Numbered from the stretch's first letter, positions 37,405-51,546 are shown. The stretch is DNA of 64,000 nt from Lutraria lutraria (GCA_964023205.1 OZ026850.1:3742368-3806367), one strand, 5' to 3'. The notes: a model not told the origin generated them from the sequence alone. Numbers and translations are program-made.

Positions 37405-38366
37405 CTAATGTCTAACAATCGTTATCACGGTGTTTGAAATAAATGCATTCAAATAAATATTTGACAGTGCAAATACAACTGAAAGTTCACCATTTGAGTT
37501 CTAATTTAAACTAGAAATGTGTCCGGAGGGAATGCCTCCCGAGAGCTAGGCTATGTAAAAAGGGACCATCACTTCTGAGAAAATGTTTGGATTTTAAGTG
37601 AAATCGATCTTGACCTGCATTTTATTATTATATTCATTCATGTAAAATATGAAATTAACCCTTGAAATATTTCTTGAGTTATTGCTCGGAAACCAAAATT
37701 TGAACGGACGGACACATAGCCGCACGGATAGACAGGGGAAAAACTTTATGCTCTTCGAATAGCGGGCCATAAAACATCCAGAACCAAACAACAGCGGGGG
37801 TTATATTCTTCCTTGTGTGCATAAAATTCATTTGTAGCTGGCTACGCCCCTGAACATAAAACTGAATTTCTTTTCCATTATTTATGAATATCTTGAACAT
37901 TGCACTCAACAGTCTTAAAATAAAAGGCCGTCTCGTAATAATAAAGGCAAAAGCAGCGTTTTCTTATCTTTAAGATAGCCCATGAGCTATCGTAAAGTTA
38001 AGAAAGAATTGTTCCCAAACTTAAGAATTCGTAGCTGAGAAACTATTGATGAAACGTATTTTAACGCTAAGAAGGGAGATAAGACACGTCTTACTAAAGA
38101 AGTGGCGTAAGATGCTTGATGAAACGAGGCCCAAGTTACCGGAATATAAAGTACGACAACAATTAAAATCAAGGGACAAACAACGCAATGACAAAAATAA
38201 TCATACTGCTGACAAAACAAAAATCAAAACGTTTTAAAATTTAAACGTGGTCAGAAAGTTCTCCTCAGTATACAATATGAAACAAATGATTTGTTGACCG
38301 AAGGAATGCGCACGAGTATCACACACCTGAGATTCAATGGAGGGTATCCTTATACATAAAGGTTTT

Positions 38367-40381
38367 GGCCTCGTTTCATCAATATATTCTTATCTTACGA
38401 AAGATTCTTTCCCACGAAGACACTTACTACAAAACGGTTACGAAATTCTTAAACCGTTTTATCAACTGTTCTTATCTAAATGTGTAAAGACCGCGACACA
38501 GTCTACACGGGTAAGTCTATTCGTCGGCCCTAGCTACGTAAACAAGAAAAATACAATTGATTCTATACATATATTATATAAAGAGTTTTATTTTACTTCT
38601 CAGCCGAATTTTGTAAATTATATACCAAATTAAAGATGAAGCTCTCATCTTTCAGAAAATGTAAACTATTTGATATATCTTATCTAAAAATATGTTTTTT
38701 AAACAATGTGAACATTGGCTCATGACATTATGTGTTTTTGAGTCGCTCAAACTTGCACATAAATTTCCTTTATTCGCGCATCTATGTATGTTGGACAACC
38801 TAACCGTACCTTTTATGATTAATGCTGATATCAGATCAAATTAGTATCGTTTGAGCAATAAGATTTCACAGTGAGAATCGGAGAGGAACAGCTAATAAAT
38901 ACGAAAACTTCAGATGCATTTTAATACCTATTAGCTTTATTTTTCAATTTTTATCATGAACATTTGTTTTATGGCTATTAAACGCACATACGATCTGTTA
39001 AAGAGAAATACCAAAAAGGTTTCTTTTGAAGATAAAAATATATTTACGGTCTTAAAATAAGTTTTAAAAATATCAGATTGCCAACAAGTTATTATATCAG
39101 GGACACGCACATACGCACGTGCGTAACGTTAATTTGAAAAGTGAACAATATAAAAATGCCATCTACGTCGAAAGCTAATATCATGTCTAATTATCGTTAA
39201 TCACGGTGTTTGAAATAAAATGCATTATTAAAAAAATATATATTTGACAGTGCTTCTAATCCCTGCAAATACAACTGAAAGTTCACCATTTTTAGTTCTA
39301 ATTTAAACTAGAAATGTGTCCGGAGGACACGAACGCCTCCCCGAGAGAAAATATTTGGATTTTAAGTGAAATCGAACTTGACCTGTATTTTGTTATTATA
39401 TTCCTTCATGTAAAATATGAAACCAATTCTTGAAATATTTCTTGAATAAAATATCCTTAATATATTTAATATATTTCGTTATTTATGTCGTTTTGCTTCT
39501 TCATAAATAATTCTGCATCAGTTTCTGAGTTTATCTATGAAGATTTGCTATGAATTGAAATGTTGTACTTTATATTCACATATTCTTTTGAGGACTCCAT
39601 AAAACAATTTATGGTGACATTAGTAATTTTGATGTGATAAACATTTAGATAGATAAACATTGCTTTGCATGAATTTGGGTGCAAATATATTCAGCCACTG
39701 TTTTACTGTATTAATGTTTGATATGAACATGAAATCCAAGGACAACTGTATAATCTTAAATCTTTATTACCTTTTTTACATCTTGTTGTTAATGTACATA
39801 TTGTGTTAAAAAAAATTCCAGCTGAGAGCCCATGCATGCAAGTAGGCCTACTTCATTGTGACTTTAGTATATCATCAATTATAATTTATTTATTTATTAT
39901 TTTGTTCAGTTTGTTGAATAGAGCATGATACAGGTATAAGTTATTTAAAACTACCAGTATCCTTGACAACATAAATTCAGTGAAGCAAATGATATCAGTA
40001 AACTTTATAAAATGCATTTATATGAATTTGAAATAAATGATGCAGAACTGAAAGTTGTTCTTAACCATTAATGTTCAGTTATGGATGAAATATTCTACAG
40101 CTATACTGAGCCTCTGTTGTTATAAAATCTCCTAACTGTGAGTAATGATATGACAAGCAGAAATATATCTTACATCGCTGTCTCGTAATAATAAAGGCAG
40201 AAGCCGCGCTTTCTTATCTATAAGAATGCCCATGAGCTATCGTAAAGTTAAGTAAGAATCTTTCCCAAACTTAAGAATTCGTAGCTAAGAAAATATTGAT
40301 GAAACGTACTTTAACGCTAAGAAGGGAGATAAGACACTTCTTACTTAAAAAGTGGCGTAAGATGTTTGATGAAACGGGGCC
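38367..40381 (+). mobile_element. Harbinger-like foldback element, copy C
   Basis: Begins ggcctcgtttcatcaatata and ends gatgtttgatgaaacggggc plus c, flanked by ttt on both sides. Relative to A it carries an extra ~0.7-kb block (about 39450-40175), most of which matches 27170-27800 in reverse. It is non-coding. Confidence 0.8.
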
Positions 40382-42473
40382 TTTGTTATTATAGATACGC
40401 AGTTTTGTCATTGCTAGTGTTTTTTTAGTAGTACTACATGGCATTGAGCATTTTGCTTTATTACTGCTGAGTACGAATAATTGTATATACTTGAAATAAA
40501 ATACACCCTTGCCTTTTTAGTATATAGTATTTAGGGCATTTTACTATTCCTACATCCATACGAAATACAAATTAGACTGTATATTTGTCAAAATACCTTG
40601 TTTCCTTTTATCCCCCGCCGAAAGGCGTCGGGACAACATTCTTGTTCAATTTTGCCGCGTACATGACACTTGCGACAATTATTGTCATCACAGTATGAAC
40701 CCACAATTATACGGAATATGTTGTTCAGACAGAGACTTGAAAGTCAATGAAAGATACATTTATACACTTCGTATTGTGATTATAAACACATGTATGTGTG
40801 TGTGTGTAGTACATGTACGTACATGCACATGTAGCCTTTGTTTTTTATTGTTTGTTTTCTTGGTTATATGGCATTGTCCTTTTTACTGTTTCTATATTTA
40901 TACTGAGTACGAATAATTTTGTATATTCGTTAAAATATGCATTTTCCTCCATTTAGTGTATGGTATGTAGGATCATTTCACAGTTTTTAACTAACTATAT
41001 AGATATTACAACAAGTACAATCTGTCATACGTGCTCTGCTGAACAAATTCTAAATTCACCAATAAGAAGCTACAATAAGCTTATTGAAAAATATAGATAC
41101 TTCAATTAATAACCATTCAACATTAATTTACGAACGAATTTTCGCTTAGGCCTTTATAAATTATTATGTCAATGGACATCAATATAGATAAAAATAAAAG
41201 CTAAATAATAAAGATACGTACAGGATTTACTACACGGTATAAAAAGCGGACAGTTTTGTCGGCTGGTAACATATTCATTGATTGTTACGTTTCTCATTAT
41301 TTTACATAACAGAATCAATTTTCATCGTGATTTACCAGTAAATAAATTGACGTTATTTTGGACTTATTGGAAAGCTCTTTGCTTCGTTTCTAAAGGTATG
41401 CGCTTTTTTGTCTTTATTTAAAAAAAAAAGAAAAATGGTAAAAGTAGGTACACTGTATTACATAGAATTAAGACTGCAGTTTATTGATTTTGTTAATCTT
41501 CGCATCCAGGATAATCTCATGTGGGCGAGCATTCAATTTCTTTTTCCTTTGTTTCAATATGAAAATAATTACACTGTACAGTGTTCACTCTCTCGAGCAA
41601 CATTTTGCAGAGACGAGCAGATTGATTGTTGTAGTGTAATATCAGTGTACATAATGGTTTGATCCTCTTGATTGCGGTAAATGTACCATGACAGAGGTTT
41701 CTATTCCCTAATACCAGGACCCAATCACTTGCGTAGCTTCCTTTAAGCATTGTAGGCATGTGCCTCCACTTTTTTCTGACAGGTGAAAGAAATAAAATAT
41801 AAAAAAGAAAAACGCAATAAATGAAGGCGTAGGGGCCGGGCGAATATAAGATCTGAGTACCCAGAGCTTTTAACCAAGTTTAAATAATATGTGCCCAAGA
41901 ATGCGTCTCCTAGAAAGGTGCCTACAGATTATTTTCAATTATTATTCAGTTACGTCATCGCGCACCTGTCTCTTCTAAAATGAAAAGGGTTTTTTATAAC
42001 AAGAACTCGTAAAAGTGAAGGAAAATATTATATATTGCGCGCTAAAACAGCTTATGATGTTAAAATCTCAGATAGGCGTGAAAACGGGATAAAGCATTTT
42101 CTGAATTGTCCCATCCGGACATGTGCCACAAAAATGAAAAAAAAATAATTATCCAGTTTTCAGACCTTTAGCAAAGATTCTAACTAGAGTATCTACAAAC
42201 TTTCTTCACAATATCAAAGCATACAGTTGTAAATCATCGGTGCGCTACATCATTTTAAATTACTTAAATGATTTCAGATACAAATAATGGGGTAATAAAG
42301 GGTTTTACAGATAGAAGGTTCAGGGGATTAACTGACAACGTACTGTACTACCATTGGGTACTGGGTCGTGGTAAACTCTAGTGCAATACTTCAAATAATA
42401 CTTTTACGATTATCTTTGTATTTAATGAATAGTTGTCGCACATTGTTCTTTTCTTTTACAAATTGACTTGTAC
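40382..42473. other. Non-coding stretch, no gene recognised
   Basis: AT-rich sequence with a short (gt)n tract near 40795. I found no domain, no exon-like conserved frame and no full repeat copy. Open frames at 40695-40916 and 41408-41662 are low in complexity and unsupported. Confidence 0.55.
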
Positions 42474-44813
42474 ATTAAAGTCCCATTAGCTTTTTGTTAT
42501 AAAAGAAATATGCAAAAACAATCAATAGCTAATAATAATTACCGACTAAACGAGCCCTTTCTCTTCAAGTCAAGTCAAAGTCAAGTCAAGTCAAAATACT
42601 TTTATTCGCTCATTTCATGATACATGAATAAATGAGGTACACAATTAACATTTTAGTTGAGGCTCTTTGACATTGTTAGAAAATAGTCATATTAACATGC
42701 AGAAAATGAACATAAACAGATAAACAAGTATAAAACATAATACGATAGTAGAGTGCATTGGATTGAGATTCTTTACACGAAAAGAGAGAAAAAGATGATG
42801 TCCAAAATGGACACCGGAGAGTCACAAAAAAGAGAAAACAAACGAAAAGAGGTTTATTTAAATCAGTGGACAGTTTTCAAAATTATTTTAATGAACTTAC
42901 ATAACTTCACATATTCAGCTTTAGACGCGTTGTTGAAGAGTTGAGATAGTTTAAATGTACTTGGGTTTCTACAATAATAAGATTTTAAAAGCTGATTTCT
43001 TTGATCAATAAAAAGATTACAATCAAATAAATAATGATATTCATCACCTAATTTCGAACAGTTTACGCAGAGACGTTCATTTAATGGTGTTTTATTCCAG
43101 TTACCTGTTTCAACTGGGAGTTTATGATTTCTTGTTCTAAATTTTATAATAAAGGATAGTAGATTTATTGGGGTGTTTGATAAGTAATTTTCATAGCCAA
43201 ATGAAGTTTTGACAATTTTGTAAAATGTATTATTTTTAGATTTTTCCATGGCAGAAAACCAGTCATTGATATATAGATCTTTAAGTTTTTGTTTAATACT
43301 AAGTTTAAGCCATTTTGGATTCAGCACGTTCTGATTTTGCCAAATATCAGGGAAACCACATTTAATCAATATTGATTTAATCTTATGAAACCATGGAAAA
43401 TGTTTTTTGTTAGTATTATCACCCGTGTCATTGAATGATTTTTGCAGGATAAAATATAAAATGGAAGATAATTTTGATACCGTTTAATATTCGTATCCAG
43501 AATGAGATCATTTTTTCTTCAATATCGAGTGACAATGGTGTAATGCCAGTTTCACCGTAAACCATATAGTTTGGGGTAGATCGTTTTAGTTTAAGTACGT
43601 ATTTCAGAAATTTAAGTTGGACATTTTCAATTACTTTATTATTACTAAATCCCCAGATTTCAGCTCCGTATAAAAGGATAGGTTTTATTGTTTTATCGAA
43701 AAGATCTAATTGTAAATCAGGAGGTAAGTGTAAGCGATTTGAATTTCGAATTAGGCTGTACATAGCTCTGGTGGCTTGATTTGCGATGTGAGTTTTACAA
43801 AATGTAAAAGAACCATTTTTACTAAAATATACACCTAAGTATTTATACTCATTTACAATTTCTAAGCAATCATTCTTGTATTTAAATCGGTAATCTGACT
43901 GTTTACATTTTGAAAAGACAATAATTTTAGATTTTGAGACATTGACAGTTAATCTCCACTGGTCACAATATTTAGCATATATATCTAATGCTGTTTGTAG
44001 GCCTAGCTCTGTTTCCGACAAAATTACTGTATCATCAGCGTAAAGTAAAATAAATATTTTTAAGTATTGAAATAATTGCATTTCGTACCTCTGATCAGGA
44101 ATACGAATACTGTGGTCAAAATTATGAAGGTTAAAAAACTCTTCAATGTCATTTAAGAATAACGAGAATAACAAGGGGGAAGATTTTCTCCCTGCCGGAC
44201 CCCAATATTTGAGTGGAAAAAGTTAGACAATTCTGAGTTAACTGACACACAAGATTTGATATTTTGATACATACTCTTGATAACATTCAGACACTTTCCA
44301 TTTATATTTAATTTAATTAATTTCTGCCACAACCCGTTTCTCCATACTGTGTCAAAGGCTTGCTTTAGATCTATAAAGGCACAACATATTTTTTTCTTTT
44401 GATTATTAAGGATTTGAACAAGTTGTTGTAGAATAAACATATTGTCTGAGGTTGAGAATCCTTTCCTGAAGCCTGCTTGAGTATTATTTATTATTTCATT
44501 TGACTCGACATATTCTGTTAGCCTATTATTTAGAACACAAGTAAATAGTTTTCCTAGGCAACTTAATAGGGTTATTGGTCTATAATTTTCTGGTTTGGAT
44601 TTATCTCCCTTATTTTTATAAATGGGGTTTATAATTCCTATCGTCCAAGATTCAGGTATAATTCCATTATCAAATACTAAATTAAATAATTTCAGATAAA
44701 CATTTTAGAAAAACACCCATTTCGCTGTGATTTTTGCTTATATAGAGCGCGTGACGTCACTTTATGACGTGTGCATAACATGACTGCGGGAAAACACAGC
44801 TGTTCCAAACATA
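42474..44813. repeat. Interrupted repeat 'agcgcgtgacgtcac', relative of 52683-52910
   Basis: The parts 42474-42560 and 44706-44813 together match 52683-52910: aagtcccattagcttttt, then taccgactaaacgagc, then agagcgcgtgacgtcac and aaacacagctgttc. The LINE at 42561-44705 sits between them. The repeat abuts the CCAACTTT element on both of its sides. Confidence 0.7.
42561..44705 (-). pseudogene. 5'-truncated non-LTR retrotransposon (Nimb/I-like) with microsatellite tail
   Basis: The minus strand encodes most of an RT. A first block reads NPIYKNKGDKSKPENYRPIT, then CAFIDLKQAFDTVWRNGLW, GVRQGENLPP and, after a frameshift, the catalytic LLYADDTVILS. Post-RT sequence (YKYLGVYFSKNGSF, LLYGAEIWGF) follows, then another frameshift and a terminal LCVNCSKLGDEYHYLFDC. 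The 3' end is a (gactt)n microsatellite at 42565-42590 in place of poly(A). It interrupts a repeat whose uninterrupted relative is at 52683-52910. The clade label is tentative. Confidence 0.88.
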
Positions 44814-46445
44814 CCCAACTTTCGCGGACATGCTGATTTGGAAAATCGATAAAAAATTTACATTAAACAAAGAAGGGGATTTTCACTATAATCGTCATAA
44901 CTTTTATTCTATTTAAAATACGAAATTTGTACTCATCACAAAAGTTTATTTAATCTTTTATCTTTCTAATGGTGTATTTTTTATTATTTTAAATTAATGC
45001 TTTCTTCGACCCTTTTGCGTTTGAAAAAGACACCTATCGATTCCCTCTATATTCAATGTAAAAAGCGTAAAATTGGTAGATTTTTCAATGAAAATTTGAT
45101 GTTTTCAGCATCATAACTCTTTTGGGGGAAATGTGATCAAATTTGTACTCATTGCATTCGTTTTGAAAATTTAATTTCTTTCACCATGTAAAATATGAAA
45201 ACAATCAAATAATATCTTCTTCGACCCTTTTGATGTTTTTAAAACTACCCCTTAGATTTTTTCAAGTTCAATTCGTCAATCGTTCGGCAAATCTCGGATA
45301 TTTACGTACGTTTACGGAAACAACGTGCATTTGGCGATGATCATATCTGCTGATTAGGTATCCATGTACATACAGTCACAGCATGATGCATTATACAGGG
45401 TAATAAAAATCGGACGCGTTGAATCAAGTTTTAGGATAATTGAGGTTGAAGACTAAAACATATTACAACATGGATGAAAATATTAGAATTTGTGAAATAT
45501 TTTACTTTACTTCCGAATAAAAAGCAAAATCGATATTTATATCCCAATTTGTTGATATTATAGAAAATATAACATAATTAAAAAATGGTTTTCACTATTA
45601 GCTTTTTGGATGCATTGAAGTAGGTCTTATTTTACCTAGACAGATGTGAAACTGACTTTTACTTGCAATAAAAATGTTCCATTTTTTATCACAAAGTACA
45701 TATAGAAATACAGCACAGTATTTTTTAATCATGTTACAAAAAAATAAGAAAAAGCATCTGAAAACTATTTTATGAGATATGCCTAATGGAAGGCATTATG
45801 TAGATATTGTTACAGATCAAGTAATATATATTTCTTATATTTTACTATCATTTCATCTGTTGTTCTAATGGGCCTTAAAAAGACGATGATATTTCATTAA
45901 ATGAAATTTACTTTTAATTCATTTTTGATAATATAATAAATTATAATAAGCTAAATATATCATTTTGGCATACGTCCACATGTCACTTATAAAAACATGT
46001 CATAAAATAATATAGATTACCTACTTTGTATATTTATTTTTTCAATGATGTGTAAACAAAAAGACGGATAATAAAATCATATTTTTGAGATCCCTTTATA
46101 TGGTTGCTAACTTTACATCAGGTAATTTACGCGTCTCACATTGACTCAAACAATTGGGCACATCGAGTTATATTTGTTAGATATCATTTCAATCAAGACG
46201 GATGGAAATTGCCATAAAATTGCAGAACTTGATTGTACTGTTTATACACCAGGAGTGCGTTTCATTAAAATTCCTAAGTCAGTATTTTATCCTAAGTCCA
46301 ATTTTTTTACCTAAGTGCGTTTCATCAAAATTCCTAGGAATGCTCTTAAGAGCAAAATAGCACCTAACCCTAGGACAGGTCTAGGGCTGTCCTAAGTGCA
46401 AATTTTGTTCTAAACAAATGCATTTTGGGATAACTTAAAACAACA

Positions 46446-46568
46446 ATGGCCGCGTTAGTCGCAATAATAGGCAACAGGAGGAGGCGAATTATTCGTAGGG
46501 AAAGGGTTTTTAGGGACCATACACAAGATCTTGATGCACTGTCCGACATAAATTGTTTAACAGTATAA
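46446..46568 (+). pseudogene. PIF/Harbinger transposase N-terminal stub
   Basis: A 40-codon frame near the left TIR reads MAALVAIIGNRRRRIIR then RERVFRDHTQDLDALSD. The basic stretch followed by VFRD...LDxLSD is the typical N-terminus of bivalve/fish Harbinger transposases, whose frame would continue with a RYRF-type motif. Here the frame runs into TAA at 46566, and no DDE domain is found downstream to 47585. Either it is a first exon whose partners have been deleted, or the gene is simply broken. Confidence 0.7.
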
Positions 46569-47584
46569 ACAGAAATATCACATGTTTAACCCTTTACCTC
46601 ATAGTCCCGCCAAATCACGATTCTACCAACATAAAATTAATTTTTTATGTTAATAATTATATACTTCAATCGTCCATGATAACAAATACCTAAAAAACCA
46701 ATATGCTTTATATTTAAAAAACGCTTTAAATTTGCAAAAAGCAACACAATTTACTCCCAGAGTTTGGCAGGCCTTTGAAGTTTACATCCTGAGGCTATTT
46801 TGTGTGGAAATATATTTTGTTAACAACATTAGTTGTTAATTATTGCAATTATCAAGGGCATTAAGACCCAGAACAGTATGTGTCCTTAGATATCATCAAA
46901 CACATGTGTCACCTAAAGTTTTATGGTCATGCATTGCTTATGGCAGCTGACATGTGTGACAGTTTTTAAGACTTATATACATAATCATTTAAGATTTGTT
47001 AATGATAAATCAATTATCCATTAATTTAGGATAAAACAATATGTGTGTAAAAGAAATTGCCAAATAAAACATGAAGTTTACATGAAAAATGAAATGAAAC
47101 AAGAAATTATGTTAATCTGTACCCTTTGTATTAAGTTTAATATTTGCCTTACAATAATAATATTTTTATAATAAGTATAATTTGAACGGCAAAATATTTC
47201 ACTGAAAACAAAGTTCATAAGGTCATTAATAAGTGCTATTATTAATGATGAATTGAGCAGATGTCAAATCAGTATAATAAAGACAATAATTAAAAAATAA
47301 ACATTTAACTTTCATTCAACTCCAATAGTGTTCTTACTATTTGTCATACAATTACAAAATTTACACCATTAGAAAGGTAATTAAATCGTGACAATTTTTA
47401 TATTCACAATCATTTGATCAGATTAATAATTAACACAGTAATAAGTGATGTAATAGACAGTTGTCAAAACATTAGCATTTTCTCAATAACCTCTATGCAG
47501 ATGGTGTACCAGATTAGACTAGGGGGCTATGAGGTACAGGGTTAACAAATATGCCACCAAAACAACAAAAACACATGAATAAAA

Positions 47585-50500
47585 TCACTGTAACAAATTG
47601 TCTAATTGATTTGCTTGCAATACAAAAGCTATTTGCTTGAGTGCCTCAGTTTTTTCTTTTTCTACAATCAAACGTTGTTCTTTGATTTCCAGTTTTCTCT
47701 GTTCTATTTTCAAAATTTTTGACTGAAAATCTGAAATGAAATTATTGTATAACATAAACACAAACACAAAACATAGCATACACGAATGAAGCATGTACTG
47801 TAACAATGAACTTTAGGACCATTTCAAGTATTGGTAAAAATATGTAGTTTCCACTTCATCAATGAAAATGTGTGTTAAGTATGACATGAAATTATGACAT
47901 AGTAAATGATTTTGTAGTACGCCTACTACAGCTTTATCAAAAATGATTATTGGAACTCACTTGCATATGAATATATTGATGAAGTCAAATCATTTGGATA
48001 ATTTATCTTCGAAGTATTGTTTGCAATTCTGAAGAAAAACATGTGAAATTTACTAATAAGTATTATCCTACATCTCATGGACAGTTAAATAATTGAATCA
48101 CTAGTCTTACTTATTTCACAAGTATTATACGTTAGTATTACCTTCATCACTCTTGACAAAATTAGAGCATTTACGCTTCTCAGGATTTTTTGTTTTATGC
48201 CAAGAAGTGCTGGCAATGTTGACTGTGCTGTCTTCATCTCCACTTCCTATTGAAAATATTTTTTGTCAAAATTATTTAAATCAATTTGTTTGTAAGTGGT
48301 ACATAGACCTCAAGCCCCTCACACAAACATCATAGTAAACAAATACAAGATCAACAGCATAACATACATCACTTCTAGTAGCATGACGTGTGTTAAATTA
48401 ACAATATAATGTCAGGGCTTTTTTTCACAGGTATGGGAAGGGGCCTTTTCTTTAAATTTGGGGAAAAACAACACATAATTTTTTCCAAAGGGGAAGAAAA
48501 AACTTGATGTAAATTGAATTTTAGGGGAAAACTGCATGATTTTAAAGAATTTTCCTGAGGGGAAGACGCCTATGAACGGCCCCTGCTACAGAAGGAAAAA
48601 AAGCCTTGAATGTATACATGACATGTATATAATAAGGCCAAGGGGTGACAGGACATTAAGAATTTCCCTTTTCCTATCATTAGCATAGTGAATATATGTA
48701 CATGCAGCTGTATTTATTAATCAGTTTTTAATTTTTTATGACCGGAGGATATACTACTTATTAATAGAAGAATTAATCCATAATTTTCTTGGCATTTACG
48801 CTTGTCCAACGTCCTGGAACACTTATACCTTAGAAAAATATACTTGAAATAAATCATTAACTAATAAAAGTAAAGTTTTTGCTGAACAAAAAAATCTAAC
48901 ATACTTAACATCCATAACTGTAATAAACTGTCATTGGTATTTTTAATTTACTTCAGCATAAAAAGTGCCATTCAAAATCTTGTAAATATTGTATACACTT
49001 AATAACTCTTACTTTTAGTCTTTTCATAGTTCATACTTTGGTAAATAATACAGTGGTCGAAATAGTCCACAGTCAAGAAATGGGCATCAAGTGGAAATTG
49101 AACTCTTTTAAGTTCCTTCAGGCTTTGAAACAACCAGTACATTTATAAGTGATTTTGTTTCATTTTTACTGAAATATTTGGTAATTTCTCTAATAAAAGC
49201 ATGTTATTCTTCAAAGAATGTAAATGGATTAATTACAGCATAACTTATGATTAAATATAATGGATTTAACTTTATTTAGTATTTCTTCACTTACCATTCT
49301 CCAAAGAACACACAGAAGCAGGCATGGACGGTCCTGTACAGCTGCATGGATTTTTAGTACTCTCATGAATCCCTTCAAAGAAAAGTTGTTGAGTGACGTA
49401 CTACACTTAATTTTGTAGTTAAAGAAAAATAGAAACATTGTGCAATTGATTGTTGAATGAATACTAGAATAAACCATCGAAATCAATTTTAGTATGCTGC
49501 AACCAATAATTATGAAAATAACTGTCTACATTATTTGAACTGACAGTTAATCCAGTCAAAGAAAGGGACAAAAATTCACTTTGTTCATAAATATCTGGTT
49601 ATTTATTAGAACTTACCAGATTCCAACCCAGCATCTATACCATTCAACATGGTCTTTGGAATGATAGTCAGTGCCTAAAAGAATAATAAAATATGCATGT
49701 AATTGTTATGTCTTATAACAAGGCACATAAGTTTAATAAGTAGCATAATCATTGCATTTGTTTTCAATTAGTAATTATACTTGGAAATGCATGACAAAAA
49801 ATATGTTAATGAAAGAGCTGTAATGCAAAAAACAAATATACTGTACTATTCATATATGCATAATTATGTTTTCAACAATGGAAACATTCATAAACAATGC
49901 TTACTGACTTTTCCACTTCGGATAAATCCTTAGGGCCTGGTCCTCCGCCAGTGCCCGCCACAACTTTCCGTCTTTCGCTTTCTTTAGCTTTTACTGTGGA
50001 CTGGAAAGATTGCCACTTTTTTTTGGTCTCTTTTATTGACCGGTTGGTGCGACTTACTGCGTTTACTCTGAAGGAGATCAAAGATACTATACCATATTGT
50101 AACTGTGTTCTTTTACTAGAGCTACATTTTATATATTCAATTTAAGACAATATATTGAGGAAACTTCATTTTCATTAAGTGACTTAATCATTCTAAAACC
50201 ATAAACAAATGACATGAAATGTGATGAAGTGATATGATATGATTATGATATGAAAATGATGCATATATTCAGCAGCTGTGGTGAGCCTCGAAGTCCCCAC
50301 ACACTATGAGAGTCTTGTTAACCATGGGCAACCATCTAGGCCTATATTTCAAATGCAACAGAAGCATAAGAACAAAAATGATTTTCTGTTATCAGGCCAT
50401 TATCGAAGGCAGGAGCTATAAACTTATTCACAACATCACCAAACAGTTGTCAATCCTTGCTGTACTTTTGTTCACTTAAACAATTTCATACAAGAAAAGG

Positions 50501-51546
50501 CATTTTACCTGTGAGTCGAAAGCTGATATTCAGTTGCAGAGGTCCGAGAGAGATCAACTGATGATGTATAGTACCACCATGGTAAAGAATATACTTACAA
50601 ACTCAAACATATGTACAGTAGTGATATGAAACGGTATGAATTAATATAAAATGATATGAAATGGTATGACTGATATGAAAAGGAAATGCATACATTCAGC
50701 AGCTATGGTGAGCCCCAAGGTCCCTACACACTAGGGGAGCCTTGTTAACTAACCATATCCATTGTTAATGCACAACAAGGTGAGATGAAAAATGGATAAT
50801 GGTCGGGGGAAGTCTAAGTAACTAAGTAAATACAAAATTAACATACAATTTGTTCAAAGATAACTAATAAGAAACGCAAATCTACACTAGATTAGATTTC
50901 AGAGATATAAAGGTTTGTATCATCTACAGTTCTGAGACTTCCCCAACCCAATACGATGATGTGTGAGTGAACCGTCTACCTTAGCACTATGTTACAAAGC
51001 ACCATAGCATATGCTTAGGTAGCTAATGGGTTAAGGGCAACATACAGCTGAGTAGAACATGTAAAACAGTGAATGCTTATACATAATTATTGCTCAAAAC
51101 ATTCGTGTATACAAATTGACTTCAATGTGATCTTATTACCATGAAATACATATAGGTAAAAATACACGCACTTACACTTGCTATCGTCAACAACTTCGAA
51201 CGTTAAAATCAATTGACAGACAAATGCACACAAAGGGAAGTAATCACCGTTATAAACAGACCAGCTATTGCACCAACGTCATTGCTTACATTTGACATAA
51301 ATGAAGGTAGCTACGGACACTCAAATTATTAATTTTTTATTGCATTCAGACATATGATACTTATATTTTGCATACGTACCTTGTCAATACCGCTTCCCAG
51401 GTCTTCGCCTTCCTTTCGGCGGTAACGGACAACGACAATTTCCCCGTAAGGATATCCCGATTGTCCGCTACCGCCTGCACCAAAACTTGCACCTCCTCTT
51501 TTTCCCAGTTGTTTTTACGCTTGTAAAGCTGATCTTGTGATTCCAT
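47585..51546 (-). CDS. Myb/SANT-like DNA-binding protein of a Harbinger element (6 exons, 238 aa, intact)
   Basis: Exons, 5' to 3': 51546-51380, 50067-49905, 49674-49617, 49372-49295, 48246-48142, 47730-47585. All have GT-AG borders, phases agree and no stop is found. An upstream in-frame ATG at 51618 would add 24 residues; I prefer MESQDQLYKRKNNW because the Myb/SANT-like domain starts there. Residues about 10-105 form a trihelical domain: W14, KAKTWEAVLTRVNAVS, KKKWQSF (W74), then a basic stretch and GTGGGPGPKDLS, the hallmark of the Myb_DNA-bind_5 / NAIF1-like type. The C-terminus (KIEQRKLEIKEQRLIVEKEK) is a predicted coiled coil. In Harbinger elements the Myb-like partner carries the transposase into the nucleus and helps it bind the element ends. 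This gene is intact while the transposase is not, so it may have been co-opted or act in trans. Confidence 0.85.
48415..48610. repeat. Interspersed repeat, inverted relative of 19065-19160
   Basis: Shares 'aattttaggggaaaactgca', 'tgattttaaagaa' and 'ggggaagacgcct' with the reverse complement of 19065-19160. It is non-coding and lies inside an intron of the Myb gene. Confidence 0.65.
50205..50765. repeat. Two direct copies of a ~140-bp repeat, ~415 bp apart
   Basis: The stretches 50205-50340 and 50620-50765 share a gatatga-rich lead followed by 'attcagcagctatggtgagc', 'cccacacacta' and 'agccttgttaac'. They lie in the first intron of the Myb gene. Confidence 0.7.

Larger units (their letters stand above)
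33854..38131 (+). mobile_element. Harbinger-like foldback element, copy A, interrupted
   Basis: Begins ggcctcgtttcatcaatata and ends cttgatgaaacgaggcc, giving inverted ends. It is flanked by caa on both sides, a possible 3-bp duplication. It is split by a 787-bp insertion (33968-34754) and by copy B (35410-37404), which landed inside it in reverse. Without these it would be about 1.5 kb. No transposase is found; short open frames around 36172 and 37679 are antisense duplicates of each other and not genes. Confidence 0.8.

Noticed and set aside
36172..38633. Near-identical 65-108 codon ORFs at 36172-36498 (+) and 37594-37909 (-)
   Set aside because: They are the two arms of the inverted copies A and B of a non-coding foldback element. 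Similarity reflects repeat identity and not a gene family.
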